Origin: Paralithodes platypus
Lineage: Eukaryota; Arthropoda; Malacostraca; Decapoda; Lithodidae
Assembly (NCBI GenBank): GCA_032716605.1
Contig: CM064509.1
Location: forward strand, 37,089,259-37,153,258
DNA: 64,000 nucleotides
Direction of reading: 5' to 3'
Position numbers and translations under genes: made by a program. The notes under the pieces were generated by a model. The model was not told where the DNA came from, made no database searches, and worked only from the letters and a program-made list of their open reading frames with translations. Below are positions 1 through 11,200 of the stretch, in pieces (the stretch's first letter is position 1; every line of letters begins with the position of its first letter).

Positions 1-112
1 TGGAATACTGGATATTAATATAATCATTCTGGAATACTGGATATTAATATAATCATGTTCATATTCCCGCCGCATTATGGTAGCCTAATGTTTAAATGAG
101 AGGAAAGAATAT
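1..112. repeat. Tandem 29-bp duplication and dispersed repeat end
   Basis: Bases 1-29 and 30-57 are near-identical direct copies beginning TGGAATACTGG. The stretch from about 31 to 112 reappears as an inverted, slightly diverged copy at 63041-63124, so this is one copy of a dispersed repeat. No coding potential is seen. Confidence 0.8.
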
Positions 113-327
113 TTATAAGATAGCCGATTCATTGGGATAGGCTGCAACCTTGTAATGGATACCGGTTGACGTCCTTCATAAGCTGAATAACACCATCTAA
201 CAGTACCGTTTCCACCCTTAACCCCTTCTGTACCGGTGTCATCCTTTTTAATATAGGCCTATTCTGGCAACTATTAGTCTTAGACGATCTATTCAGCTTA
301 GGAAGGACGTCTACCCATTAGGCCTAA

Positions 328-888
328 CCCCTTCAGCAACATGACGCCTTTTTGCCTTTGATTATTATGGCTAAAATTAGATGATTTTATGCAACTTAAG
401 AAGGACCTACAGTATATTACTAAGAGGGTTTAAGCCGGTATCACACGAGAGCTTTTATAGTCAACATTCGATGATCAATAATGCTTTATTGTGGTCGGCA
501 GGGAGGGTTCTGTGGGGGCGCTCGGTTATGGCCTTGAAATTGCTCGGGGCCTTGGGGCTGTTCGGCCAGGCAGCTTGGGGAACAACAACAACAACAACAA
601 CATTCGATGATCAAAAAAATTCTGGCAACATTTCTGGTACCGGAAACTAGACTTGATAGATTAATTTAGGCAACCAAAATATTGTATACGTTGACCACAT
701 AAGCTGCCAGACCAGTGTTGAGGATAAATGTTGAGTGAAAAAGCGCTCGTGTGATACCGGTTTTATTGTGATCGCATTTACCCCTTTGAGTCCTAATGGT
801 AGATTACAGTATTTACAGATAACAAAAAATCGTCTAAGGTTAGGCCTAACCAAGATATGAATACAATTACGTCATGGTGGTGAATGGG
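328..888. mobile_element. Inner TTAA-type MITE (family R)
   Basis: This copy lies inside the outer R element. It is flanked by CTAA at 324-327 and TTAA at 889-892, begins CCCCTTCAGC and ends GTGAATGGG. Its subterminal motifs (TTAGATGATTTT on the left, AAAATCGTCTAA on the right) match the other R copies. It is itself interrupted by the TTA-flanked element at 433-762. Confidence 0.65.
433..762. mobile_element. TTA-flanked MITE (family H), 330 bp
   Basis: The terminal inverted repeats begin AGCCGGTATCACACGAG on the left and AACCGGTATCACACGAG when the right end is read inward; similarity continues about 35 bp. TTA is duplicated at 430-432 and 763-765. A three-base TTA duplication is usual for PIF/Harbinger-type elements. 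No transposase is encoded. The small open frame at 381-650 runs across its left boundary and is not considered a gene. Confidence 0.75.
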
Positions 889-1054
889 TTAAAAGATTGC
901 AGATTATCTCAATGAATCCCGTTATCTACCCCATATCTTTATTAAGCTTCATAAAGTCGTCTAAATGTAGCTAGCATAAAATAAAGCAGTCGCCGCTGGT
1001 ACTGAAGGGGTTAGTTACTATACTCATAGTAACCACCCTCCCAACCCCAAAGTA

Positions 1055-1177
<123 letters not shown>

Positions 1178-1419
1178 TTCCTTCCACTGTCCCATATTCT
1201 CGGGTTAGCTATCTCTACTAGAATTAAGTCCTGATCACCTCGCTGGGATCGTAAGGTCTGTGTGGTCAGTGTGTCTATGTAAATCTATGTAAATCTCTCT
1301 CCCTCCCTGCACCCACTCTAACCTCCTCACCCTTTCAGTAAATGACACGTAGGTCCACCGTATTCCTTGTCGGGCTGCTCACGGGCAGCATTATATGGGG
1401 GGATTATGTAGAGAGTTAA

Positions 1420-1863
1420 CCATTTCCGTACCGATGACGTCATTCTAACATTATTCTGGCTACTATTAGATGATTTTAGTCCATTAACCCTTTCACGCAC
1501 ATATGACGTAGAGGTTGCCAGATTAGCTATAAGAAATAGAGTTTTCTCACTCTTATAATTACCGGTACCTCTCCAAAATTAGTTTTCTGCCCACAGCTAA
1601 CTCAAAGACAACTGCAGAGGTTGAAGTAACTAAACTAAAGGTTTCTAAATACCCCTGATGGTAACAAAGGCTTCAAAGTATCCCTAATAGGCTCAAAATC
1701 GCGTCATATGTCGGAGAGGGTTAAAAAAGGGCCTCCAGCAACTAACAGGCTTCGATCTATCTCACTTAACCAATTGTACTACCTTGGAACTTTCTTAAAC
1801 TGCACAAAATCGTCTAAAAATATAAAGAATTAAATTTTAAAAACGTCGCCGGTACAGAAGGGG
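1420..1863. mobile_element. TTAA-type MITE (family R), 444 bp, with nested insertion
   Basis: TTAA at 1416-1419 and 1864-1867 flank ends CCATTTCCGTACCG and CGGTACAGAAGGGG. The internal signatures TTAGATGATTTT and AAAATCGTCTAA are in the expected inverted positions. A second TTAA element (1488-1720) sits inside it. Non-coding. Confidence 0.8.
1488..1720. mobile_element. TTAA-type MITE (family T), 233 bp
   Basis: It is flanked by TTAA at 1484-1487 and 1721-1724. The inverted ends are CCCTTTCACGCACATATGACG (first 20 bases shared in pattern) and, read inward, CCCTCTCCGACATATGACG. The CATATGACGCG motif recurs in palindromes near 47895-48013. It is nested in an R element and so is the younger insertion. 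Confidence 0.72.
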
Positions 1864-2370
1864 TTAAGGGTCAATGGAAAGATAATGAAGTAGGATTAGG
1901 AACCCCGAACTTAAAGGAGGGATGGTTCACTTTTTGGTCGAGTTGTTCATGTATTCATTATTTTTCTAGTTTCCTCCCTAGACCTCCATCAAACTTTAAA
2001 AACAAATCCATTAGATCCCCCTTCTAGATTAATTTGTACATGTTTCGGTAGACAAATGTTCCGGCCAAAGGCCGAACCGGCCTTTCATAGTTACAGGCTC
2101 ACTATCGTTCGCCAGGATTTTTGTTACCGGTACACCTAACTAGCATGAAAGGTCTAAATATTGACAAAGAAATGAGGCGAAAGGTCTTAGAATCGACAAA
2201 CTAATGGGGCAAACATCTCAAAATCTGAAAACTAATGGGGCTAAACATGAGGAAAAAGGGGGACCAGAAAAACGACCCATCTCCCCTTAAGCTCTGAGAC
2301 CCGCAGAGCGCTACTCACGGTTGAGAGCTGAGGTTGTGTGTGGAATTATGGGTTACTAAGACAAAATTAA

Positions 2371-3502
2371 CACCTTCCAAACCAACGACGTCTTTTTATT
2401 TTTATTCTAGCTATATTTAGACGATTTTGTGTAGTTTAAGAAGGGTCTGTTTACTTCTACTACTAGACTTTTTGCAGATGATAGCTTAGTTTATAGACCA
2501 ATTACTAATAGGGACGATTGCCTTCGACTACAGGACGACTTACTGCGCTTGAAGAGTGGGAAGCCAAGTGGCAGATGACATTTAGACCGGACAAATGTCA
2601 CCATATCCGTTTCACCCGTTCAAACAAAATCATCCCATTCTCCTACAAACTCCATAGCACTTTTCTGGATACTGTTCCCTCCTACAAATATTTGGGGGTC
2701 CACATCTCAGCGGACATGAGGTGGACCACTCACGTTAGCAGCGTCAGAGCAAAGACTAATAAGGCCCTGGGCTTCCTGCGTAGGAATCTCACCAAGTGCA
2801 ACGCAAACATTAACATTCTAGCATTTAAAAAACTTGTTCGGCCACACTTAGACTACTGCGACACCATCTGGGATCCATACACTCACAACAATATAAATAA
2901 ACTAGAGGCCATACAAAAAACAAAGCTGCAAGATGGATCAGACGTGATTACAGACACACTACATCTGTCACTTTGCTCAAACAAGACATTAAACTTGACC
3001 CACTTGCAACAAGAAGACAAATGCACAGACAACAGATGTTATATAAAATCACTAACAACTTAGTAGACATAGACAAAGATATATATTTACACCCTACAAG
3101 TATACGATTTACAAGACGCAGCCACAACCTAAAATACCACACGTATCAGACAAGCACGGACATATTTACACAATAATTTTTCCCCCGCAGCATCCAAGAG
3201 TGGAATCACCTCACATCTCATGTAGTTAATAATCCCCATCCTTGATTCATTTAGAACTAGGATCACCAACCATTACATCCCTAATCCTGATCCTGTCCCT
3301 AACCATTAGTCCTAAAAGCACAACCCCCGCATATCATGCCGCCCGAGAGCGGCCCTCTGCGGGTCCCTCAACGTAAACGTAAACGTAAAAATTGAGATCA
3401 TTCGGAACCTGTTAATTGCTAGAGGTCCTTTTGAAACTGACTAAAAATCGTGTAATAATATAATAGCCAGAACGTTAAAAGAAGTCTCCGGTACAGAAGG
3501 GG
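2371..3502. mobile_element. TTAA-type MITE (family R) split by a LINE fragment
   Basis: TTAA at 2367-2370 and 3503-3506 flank inverted ends CACCTTCCAAACC and CGGTACAGAAGGGG. The subterminal TTAGACGATTTTGTG and its counterpart near 3440 identify family R. A LINE fragment of about 940 bp fills the middle, so the LINE landed in an existing MITE. Confidence 0.75.
2452..3391 (+). pseudogene. Truncated Jockey/CR1-like LINE reverse transcriptase
   Basis: The fragment starts just before the catalytic FADD motif (codons from 2469: FADDSLVYRP) and runs through the C-terminal RT region, including ALEEWEAKWQM, KYLGVHISADM and RPHLDYCDTIWDPY. A frameshift near 2542 joins the FADD frame to the frame open at 2518-3063. 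The N-terminal endonuclease and most RT fingers are absent, which is ordinary 5' truncation. A GC-rich 3' UTR ends in an ACGTAA-type tail (3372-3390). It lies wholly within the R element at 2371-3502. It cannot encode an active enzyme. Confidence 0.8.
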
Positions 3503-3570
3503 TTAACCTATAAGATTCGCCTGAAAACCCTTACCTCTAGTTGCTGTACCGGACGTGGTGATATTATTAT

Positions 3571-3775
3571 CCCGTACAGTACCACGGACGTCCTTTTCAT
3601 CATATTCTGGCAATTATTAGACGATTTTATAGTTTAGGAAGGACCTCTGGCAATAAGAAGGCTTTAAACTATCTCCACCAACCATTTTAACTACCACAGA
3701 TCCTTCCTAAGCTGCATGATATCGTCTAAACATAGCTAGAATATAATATAGCACACGTCGCTGGTACTCAAAGGG
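3571..3775. mobile_element. Short MITE (family R), 205 bp
   Basis: Bounded by TTAT at 3567-3570 and 3776-3779, a variant of the usual TTAA. Ends are CCCGTACAGTACC and GGTACTCAAAGGG, with TTAGACGATTTT and ATCGTCTAAA internally. This is the most compact R copy, close to a minimal family unit. Confidence 0.75.
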
Positions 3776-3817
3776 TTATATAGTTATCTAAGTTTTATCA
3801 GTAAGTTTCGATGTTAA

Positions 3818-4382
3818 CCCATTTAGTACCGGTGGTATTATCAATGAATCAAACCGGAGCAATTTTGTTTGAATGTTTGAAAGAATATGTCCTTCAAGAA
3901 AACTAACCTAAAATAGCATTATGTTGGCCATTTTATCACAAGTATGTCAAGAAATGCAAGAGAACCAACATAAATTAGCATTGCTTTGGCCATGTTATCA
4001 CTTCCCAATGACATATTTTGAACTATGAACCATCAATTTATCAATAATTATACAATATACATATAGGCTACAGTACAATAATAACGACTAAAAATAATGG
4101 ACTCGGCTTTGGTTTGACATATGGCAACCATTTAACGGGTTTATTCAGCTTAGGAAGGATGTCTACCCGTTAAATGACTAGAATATCTCGATTAATTCTT
4201 TTAGCTACCATAAAAGGATATACCGGTATGGTAGCTAAAATTATTAATTGAGATACTATATTATCATTTAACGGGTAGACATCCTTCCTAAGATGAATAA
4301 AACCGTCAAATACCGGTAAGCTTCACATAATCGTCTAAATGCAGCTAAAATAAAAACAAAATACGTTGCGGTACTGTAAGGG
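3818..4382. mobile_element. TTAA-type MITE (family R), 565 bp
   Basis: TTAA at 3814-3817 and 4383-4386 flank CCCATTTAGTACCGG on the left and GCGGTACTGTAAGGG on the right, with ATCGTCTAAATG near the right end. It contains the large palindrome at 4141-4301. Confidence 0.75.
4141..4301. repeat. Long imperfect palindrome
   Basis: The left arm (about 4141-4212) containing CAGCTTAGGAAGGATGTCTA is mirrored by the right arm (about 4224-4301) containing TAGACATCCTTCCTAAG, around a centre near 4218. A single strand could fold into a hairpin of roughly 70 bp with mismatches. The arm sequence also appears singly near 290-320. Confidence 0.8.
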
Positions 4383-4396
4383 TTAAAGCAAATATG

Positions 4397-4495
4397 TGGG
4401 GAGGGAGGGAGGGAGGAGGTGGAGGTGGATGTGGTGGTGGAGGTGGAGGAGGAGGAGGAGGAGGCGGCTGGAGAAAGAGGGGGAGGGAGAGGGAA
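4397..4495. repeat. G-rich (GGA/GGT)n tract
   Basis: Purine-rich GGAGGTGGA-type low-complexity DNA. The minus-strand Ser/Thr-rich frame over it is an artefact. Confidence 0.9.
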
Positions 4496-4740
4496 TGACA
4501 AATGAAAAAAGCGAGTCTGGGAGATAATTATATTACCGGTACTATAGATAATTATCAATTGATAGACTTAATGGTGTACGGTATTATTTAAATGTATTTA
4601 CCTTTCTTTTACCGTATATTGCAATTGATAGTAATGTTGTATATTGATATTTATTTGCCGTAGATTATTGATTGTAATGACGTATCTTGATAATTATTTA
4701 CATTTATTTTACCGTAGATTATATATATACAGTATACTAA

Positions 4741-5317
4741 CATTTTTTTTTTTTTTTTTTGAGACAATGAACGGAGGAAGGAAAAACACAGATAAAACAA
4801 AAAGGTCCATGTGCCTAAAGGCATCCTCCATTCATAAAATGTTTGTAACAACTGGATTTAAACATTTGTAGATTGTAAGTTTGTGGAAAGCAATTCGAGG
4901 GAAGTGAATTCCAAAGAGTAGTAGCTCTGGGGATAAATGAATTCTGATAAGCAGAAGTTCTGCATTGTGGAGGAGAAAGTGTAAATTCATGGGCGCTCTC
5001 AGCTGCCCTAGTTCTACGGGGAAAGATGTGGAGAGGCGGCACAATTGAAGCAAGTTCCTCGGAACAATTGCTGTGAAAATATCTGTAGAATAATGCAAGG
5101 GATGCAACGTTTCTTCGTATGGATAATGTAGGAAGGTCCTGTGTGATTGCAGGGTTATTGATTAATCTAATAGCTTTATTTTGAATTTTGTCCAACTGCC
5201 TCAATGCAACCACTCCACTTCCACCCCACAGAGGTGAACAGTAATCCATCTGAGAACGCACATGACTTTTATATATCACGGCCAACTGCTCGTCAGTGAA
5301 GAAACATGTGATACTTC
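4741..5317 (-). pseudogene. 5'-truncated LINE, RT C-terminal region with poly-A
   Basis: The minus strand reads the end of a non-LTR reverse transcriptase, including RSQMDYCSPLWGG, LDKIQNKAIRLIN, YRYFHSNCSEEL and NSFIPRATTLWNSLP. This C-terminal pattern is common in Jockey-like LINEs. The 3' end has a poly-A tail, seen as T at 4743-4760. The palm domain with the catalytic Asp pair and the endonuclease are missing. The coding part is open from about 5310 to 4815. Confidence 0.85.
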
Positions 5318-5612
5318 CCGTGGATTCGAAACCAGGACACCACACACAGAATAAAAGCACATGTAGGCTTGCATATAGTTTATTGCGTTCGGAATTATAT
5401 ATAATAACGAAGTCCCTAGGCCCAATAGTTAATTTACTACGAATTATTCTAAGCATTATTCCCAACCACTCGCGAAGCTATGCATTTGAAATTACTAGGC
5501 TATCGGTTAAAATTTTACACTCACATTTATTTGTACATAATGGTATTGTATTTTTCCAACACATAATTAGCCTAGGCCAACTTCTATATAACATAACATG
5601 CTCTTAAACTTA

Positions 5613-5839
5613 GAGCGATGTCACGAGCGCTTTTTCTGGCAATTTCGATTAGGCCTAGCAAGTTTTATCTCGTAAGCCTAGGCTATTTTGAAGCTCTTTC
5701 ACACTGGCTTCGGAAACTAAGACTGAAGGTAGTTTAGCCTATTCAATGTATGCTAGGTGATATAAGACTTTAATTTTGATGATCCCAGACTACAATTGCC
5801 TGTAAAAAATGACTGAAAATCGCTCGTGTGACACCAGCT
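5613..5839. mobile_element. TTA-type MITE (family H), 227 bp, diverged
   Basis: The left end reads GCGATGTCACGAGCGCTTTTT and the right end CGCTCGTGTGACACCAGCT, matching the inverted ends of the element at 433-762. TTA (5610-5612) precedes it and TCA (5840-5842) follows, so the duplication has one mismatch. Non-coding. Confidence 0.65.
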
Positions 5840-5842
5840 TCA

Positions 5843-6775
5843 TATACAGTTACTGTGGGAGTGTAGAATCATCACTCAGCAGGATAAAGGGCTGAAGGTC
5901 CTAGTGAAGGATCTACAGTAATGTATTTCCACTTTGCCATCGACCTCCAGTATCTTGAATCTTGAATGTCACTGTATACGAGAGGACGCCCACTGCCGCC
6001 CAATTCCGCAGTAGGCGTTTCGTTGATCACAAGGCTATAATATGTACTGTATTATCTGTATAGACGCCCATTTTCGCAGTACTGTATAGGCGTTCGTTGA
6101 TCACAAGGCTATATAGGCCTAGCCTAGGCTATAGGCCTACTGCATATCCTCGACGAGAGTCCTAACGCGGTCAGCAGGTCCCTTCACAAGTTCACATACT
6201 TCTTCCCCCCTCCTATAAACACCCTTTCACCTCTCGATACATCCCTCCCACCTCTCTACACCCCTCTTCCCCTCCTCTACCTCATATATCATTCCGTCAC
6301 TGTACGCCAGCCTTGGAAGGGGGTAAATTCACTCTTTGAGGTGCCAGGCGGATCTTCTTCTTGATATTTATATGTGCAGTTTGCTCGGAGTATTTCAGAT
6401 ATCCAGATTACTGCACAGGCATAGAGTTGCTTGCTGAGGGGAAGGGAAGTTTGTTAGTTGAAAGGGATCTACAGATAGGATGTCTAAATAGTGAGTACAA
6501 GTATTGTACCCTACATAGTTTTAACTATAGGTCAAGGTCATTAAGGACTGGAAAGTGTTTTGAGGGTAAGTAAATAGGTAAGATGAGGATTGGTTATTAA
6601 GGTCTAATAGGAGGTAAGTCGTTATGTCAAGTCGGGTTGAGTCATGTTCGGGTTTTGTAAGGTTGGCAGAGGTCTAGTACAGTACAGTACAGTACCAGTA
6701 TGGGTGGTACTGTACTGTATTGGTTAGGGGTAGGTTTTCTGTGTGTTGGGAGTTGTTTTGTCGTTGATGTTATTA
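5843..6775. other. Non-coding stretch with small repeats and a hairpin
   Basis: No gene is seen. The phrase GGCGTTTCGTTGATCACAAGG near 6014 is repeated in similar form near 6088. TACAGTACAGTACC at 6683-6696 and its exact inverse at 6706-6719 form a 14-bp hairpin. A pyrimidine-rich tract lies at 6200-6290. Confidence 0.7.
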
Positions 6776-7071
6776 GATGTCTGAAGTTTTATTTGTGGCT
6801 CTTATGTATGTTCCTAGAGCTGAGGCAATTGCATGTTTGCCTTGTTGGTCAATATCTCCTCCTCCTAGGATATGTTGTAGAGTGAAGGTCCCTCCGTGTT
6901 GTGCCACTGTTCTTCTCAGGTGGGTGCGAGCGCTGTAATGTCAATGGCAATGAAGTAGATAGTGTTCCACTGTTTCTGGGGTGAGGCAGTAGCAAGGCGG
7001 ATCATCTTGGCACCAGATCCTCGGGTGTTTACCTTGTCTGACAATTTGTAAACAAACTGGCATTCGAGACG
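6776..7071 (-). pseudogene. LINE C-terminal CCHC-type zinc-binding fragment
   Basis: On the minus strand one frame reads HPRIWCQDDPPCYC, then ETVEHYLLHC, then LRRTVAQHGG and a GGGD segment. The C-x2-4-C followed by TVEHYLLHC is the well-known C-terminal zinc-binding tail of several non-LTR retrotransposon polymerases (I/R1-like groups). One in-frame stop follows the HC pair. RT and endonuclease are absent. Recognition rests on motif pattern alone, so clade assignment is tentative. Confidence 0.65.
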
Positions 7072-7390
7072 TATACAATTATAAATATAATATAATTCTC
7101 GTGTAGGGTCTCCTATATAGTAAATTACTATGTATTAAAATACTATAATGTTAAATAATCAGTCAGATGGCTAAGATGAGCAATTATTCCGAATATCGGA
7201 ACATTCAAGCTTGTATTAAATATGGTGCCGGTAATCAAAGAAAACGGCCCCAATGGTAAATAATATAGGGATAACTATACTCTTTCTTTTCAACTGACGG
7301 TAATAATAATAATAATAATAATAGTTCTTAAAGCTAGCGCATGCTAAGCTAGCTAAGGATAGCTCAATAAGGCCGATTAGGCGTATTTCC
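7072..7390. other. Non-coding DNA with (TAA)n
   Basis: AT-rich sequence with a short TAA trinucleotide repeat at about 7301-7322. Nothing else is recognised. Confidence 0.7.
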
Positions 7391-8317
7391 ATTGGGGTCC
7401 TGTACTACTACCCCGATGAAGGATAAGACAGTGGTGGAACGAAAGTCATTGATTGATTATGTATGTGTGGATGAACGAATGAAGAAATCTGTGATGGATG
7501 CTAGGGTGTATAGGGGTATTGGAGGGGGTCTGTCTGATCATTATGTAGTGGTAGCTAAGGTTAGGATACAAAAGAAGTGGTTGAGGAGAGCGGGAGGGAG
7601 GCGAGAGGAGGGTGGAATGGTGAGGAGGGTGGAGAGGTTGCAGGAGGAGGAAGTCAGGGAGGAGTACAGGAGAGCAGTGGAAAGACGACTAGGTGGGTTC
7701 GACCTGGAAGTTATGGAGGAAGTGGAGGAGATGAGCAAGGTGTTTAAGGATGAGATCTGTGCAGCATGTGAGGAGGTGTGTGGAGTGAGGAGAAGAGGGA
7801 GGGGAGTGAAAGGTACAGCATGGTGGACAGAAGAGGTAAGAATAGCTGTGGAAGAAAAGAAGAAAGCATATAGAGAGTGGTTGGGTAGTAGAGGGAATGA
7901 AGATTCCGAGAGGCAGAAACGAGCGAGGTACGTGGAGAGTAAGAGGGTGGTGAAGAGAGTAGTGAAGGAAAGTAAGAGAAGAGTAGATGAGGAATTTGGA
8001 AGGAATCTGAGTGTAAAATGGAGGGAGAGTAAGAACTGTTCTGGAAAGAAGTCAAGAAAGTTAGGGAAGGTAGCAAGGGAAACAGTAAGGGTGTGAAAGA
8101 TAAGAATGGGAGAATGCTAGCCGAGAAGCAAGAGAGTCGAAAGATGGAGGGAGTACTTCAGTGAGTTGCTAAATGAAAGGAATGAAGAGCCAGCAAACAT
8201 AGCTGGATATGGTATGGGAGGGAGAAGAAGAGAAGTAGTGGAGGAGGAGGTGGGGATCAGGAGGTCAGAAGTGTGGGAAGCCATGAAAAGAGTGAAGTTG
8301 GGGAAAGCACCAGGAAC
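7391..8317 (+). pseudogene. RTE-like LINE: endonuclease C-terminus and RT N-terminus
   Basis: The first frame (7392-8096) begins near the end of an apurinic-type endonuclease: SLIDYVCVDERM and GGGLSDHYVVVAKVR contain the catalytic SDH triad end. An Arg/Glu-rich linker with WWTEEVRIAVEEKKKAY follows, typical of RTE-type proteins. A frameshift near 8040 continues into WREYFSELLNERN and VWEAMKRVKLGKAPG, the start of the RT domain. The sequence then enters the 100-N gap. The RTE tails at 50950-51575, 59143-59467 and 59803-60624 look like the 3' half of the same family. It is disrupted and 5'-truncated. Confidence 0.8.
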
Positions 8318-8417
8318 NNNNNNNNNNNNNNNNNNNNNNNNNNNNNNNNNNNNNNNNNNNNNNNNNNNNNNNNNNNNNNNNNNNNNNNNNNNNNNNNNNN
8401 NNNNNNNNNNNNNNNNN
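8318..8417. other. Assembly gap (100 N)
   Basis: Exactly 100 unknown bases, the conventional placeholder for a gap of unknown size. LINE coding sequence precedes it and unrelated LTR-like sequence follows, so the true junction is hidden. Confidence 0.99.
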
Positions 8418-8868
8418 ATGGCACACAGACTAGAATTTACCCAATCAACTCCAGTTCTCAGGTATGTCGTGCAGCTTTTAACTAAAGCCAACACCCATCG
8501 GAAACAAAACCTTATAGTATCAGACTCCTAGTCTAGCATTATCTAATCCAGCAGAACACTAATAATTATAGGAAGCGGTACTGAACAATATGAATGCCAA
8601 CCAATGCTTCGTGATCAACTTATCTTAACAATTAACATACAAGGGTTATATCAGACCTTAACGCACAATACAACTGGCCAGCATGAAGCTGATTATGCAG
8701 AGTTAACCAGAGGGGATAATAGAATAAAGGTGGTGAAAGGTATGGAAAATGAGAGAGATAGGCAGAGGAAAAGGTTCTCAGGTGCGGAGAGGGGAGACAG
8801 ATATCAAAGGGATAAGAGGGATGCGTTCTAGAAACCAGATCTGAGGGAGAAAGTGGCGAGAGGGCTGT
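8418..8868 (-). mobile_element. Candidate LTR fragment, part 1
   Basis: Non-coding. The purine-rich part at 8697-8850 (gagagag-type, then TATCAAAGGGATAAGAGGG) resembles the corresponding part of the LTR at 37419-39595 (TAAGAGAGAAAG, TATCAAGGGGGTCC near 38750). With 12292-12730 it appears to be an LTR interrupted by the DNA transposon at 8873-12287. The assignment comes from visual alignment only. Confidence 0.4.
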
Positions 8869-9301
8869 ATATGAGGCGCTCATTCGCGGAACGTGATAAC
8901 TGCCACCTCTGGCAAAAGCCGTTATATTATCGCATTATATTGCCACAACCTTCTCGAATCTGGAGCCGCGGTAGGGAGCTATATTTGAGATTGTCAACAT
9001 GGTTGAAAATCGCATAAAGTACGACGCACTTTCATCCGTGTTGACAGGGCGTTTGCCTAGCCCTAGTCTCTGCATCGCATAGGGTGATACGCGCCACCCA
9101 GGCAGCGTGTGTTCAGCCAGCCAATGACAGCCCGGCTATGGTACCGCGTGGGCGCCAGCTCAGCCACTCACGGCGCGCGTTGCTCTCTGTTCTCCCGCCA
9201 CAATACAGTCTAGCTCAGCTCTCACGCCGTACGGATCATTTACCTCGCACCTGGTGTTGTTTTTGTGCCGTTTTGACCGTGTTGCAGTGCTTCCCTGAAC
9301 A

Positions 9302-11200
9302 ATGAGTGCTAGTGAGAGTGAGAGTGATAGTGGGAGCCCACCCCCACCTATAAAAAAGAGGTGTAACCCGGACAATTGGTCTGAAATAATCGCCAGTAAC
9401 AAGAGAAATACTGGGAAGGAATATGTCAGCCGCCAAACAGGAAATACAGTGAATGCTAGAGTTATTGGGCCACCTTGCAATGATGGATGCTACGATAAAA
9501 TTGCTGAACCTATCCGCCAAGCAATCCACAATAACTTCTGGCAAACTGGAGATTGGTTAGTCCAGAATACCTTCATTCAGAAAACACGTTCTGTCAGTGC
9601 CAGTGAAACGACGAAGAAAGCCTGCCGACATCAACAACCCTGGTCCCCATCGGTCATGCACCCGCAAATTTACTCTCTCCTACCAGTCTACAACTTATAA
9701 GGTTTGCAAGACAGCCTTCATCAACATTTTAGCCATAGGTAGGACAAGATTAGAGAATGCCCTGACCCACGTGAGTGACACTGGTACACCGAAGAGAGAC
9801 GGCCGCGGGCAACACAAGAACCGTGTCACCATTGCAGGTCCTGATGCAAAGCGTGTGCACAAACTCAGTGCATCATTCCCCAGCGTTACCAGCCATTATA
9901 GCAGAGCCAAATCGCCCAATTTGCGGTACCTAGAGACATCGTTGAGTTTAAGCCGGATGTACCACCTGTATTCTACCTGGATGGCTGAGAATTATCCTAA
10001 CAACAGCGTAGTCAAGGAAAGTTATTACCGGAAAGTTTTCAAAAGTAAAGAACTCTCCTTCTCACCACCAAATACTGATACTTGCTCGACCTGTGACCTA
10101 GCTAAGACCACTTTGAAACATGCCAGTAATGACGCAGATAAGGCAATCTTGCAGGCTGAACTTGATGAACACCTGGCGATGGCACGGCAGGCACAACACT
10201 TATGAAGACTCTGGGGCAGGACAGGGACGATGATACTCGTGTCATAGCCTTGGACCTCCAACAGACACAGCCAATACCTCGTCTCACCACTAATGCTGCC
10301 TACTATAAGAAGAAAGTCTGGCTGTACAATTTATGCATTTCCAACCTCAAGACCGGTGAAAACCAGTTCTTCGTGTGGGATGAGGTGACAGGTGGGCGTG
10401 GCTCGGTCGAGGTGGGTTCGTGCATCAAAAAGTGGATCGAGAATGAAGTACTGCGTCATGGTGATTTTGGCAAGCTTATACTATTCAGTGACAATTGTGG
10501 TGGACAGAATAAGAACATTAATATCATGCTCTGCCATCTTTACGAACTGCACAGTCGCCGTCTTCAGGAAGTGGTCCATTATTTCCTCATCCCAGGACAT
10601 AGTTACATGGCGTGTGACAGGGCTTTTGGGAACATAGAAAAGCGCTTCAGGGTTGAGGGGAACATCTATGATTTTGAACACTATATCAAGGTGATTGAGC
10701 GTGCGGTCCACGCAGGTAACAAGGTCATTCCCATGGTGAGAGAGGACTTTCTAAACTTAGACCTGTTGCAAAGTGTCATAACTCACCGTACACCCGCCAA
10801 GCCACTCCTATTCTCTGAATGTCGCCGATTCTGCTTTACTCTGCAATATAGGGATGGGTATCAGCTGTCTCGAGGCTACGAGGGGCCTCTGCATTGTCTC
10901 AGGCTTATGCCAGGTAAAGCCAAGTATGCTCCATCGGCCTTTAATCTGTCACGAGTGCCACTCACCCCCAAGTACCCAGCTGCCATCAAATTTCAAGCTG
11001 ACAAACTCCAAGCCGTCCACGACCTGCTATCCTACATTCCGCCAATCCACTCGGAGTATTACCACGAACTTTTTCGTATGCAGAGGGACCTCAGTAGAGC
11101 AGCTAGACCAGCCTTGGACAACAACTCTGACTCCTCTGATATTGATGACAACCTGCAAGAGTATGCAGATGATAGTGACAGTGATAGCGACACTGCCTGA
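9302..11200 (+). pseudogene. DDD-type transposase (DUF7869/Sola-like), two frameshifts
   Basis: The ATG at 9302 (context AACAATG) opens an acidic Ser/Glu N-terminus (ESESDSGSPPPP). The frame shifts near 9600 and again at about 10200; the three overlapping segments read as one protein of roughly 630 residues. The middle segment has a CSTCDLAK zinc-like pair. The last segment has the catalytic-type blocks IALDLQQT, FVWDEVTGGRG, LFSDNCGGQNKN and PGHSYMACDRAFGNIEK, then an acidic Ser/Asp tail. The DLQ, SDNCGGQ and D-x-FG-x-IEK blocks characterise a large arthropod and cnidarian family thought to be transposases; the three Asp are plausible metal ligands. The second shift is consistent with loss of one base. 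It lies between matching TIRs, which supports the assignment. Confidence 0.75.

Larger units (their letters stand above)
218..1014. mobile_element. Outer TTAA-type MITE (family R), piggyBac-like ends
   Basis: The left end is TTAA (218-221) followed by CCCCTTCTGTACCGG. The right end is the inverted counterpart GGTACTGAAGGGG followed by TTAG (1011-1014), a decayed TTAA. About 60 bp in from each end is the family signature TTAGACGAT. The TTAA duplication and CCC-starting termini are typical of piggyBac-type elements. No transposase is present, so it is non-autonomous. It contains another R copy and a TTA-type MITE. Confidence 0.7.

Noticed and set aside
381..650. 89-codon frame
   Set aside because: It runs across the boundary of a MITE at 433 and has no motif; chance frame.
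9084..9305. Small frame upstream of the transposase
   Set aside because: It lies in the transposon leader, has no motif and ends at the transposase ATG.
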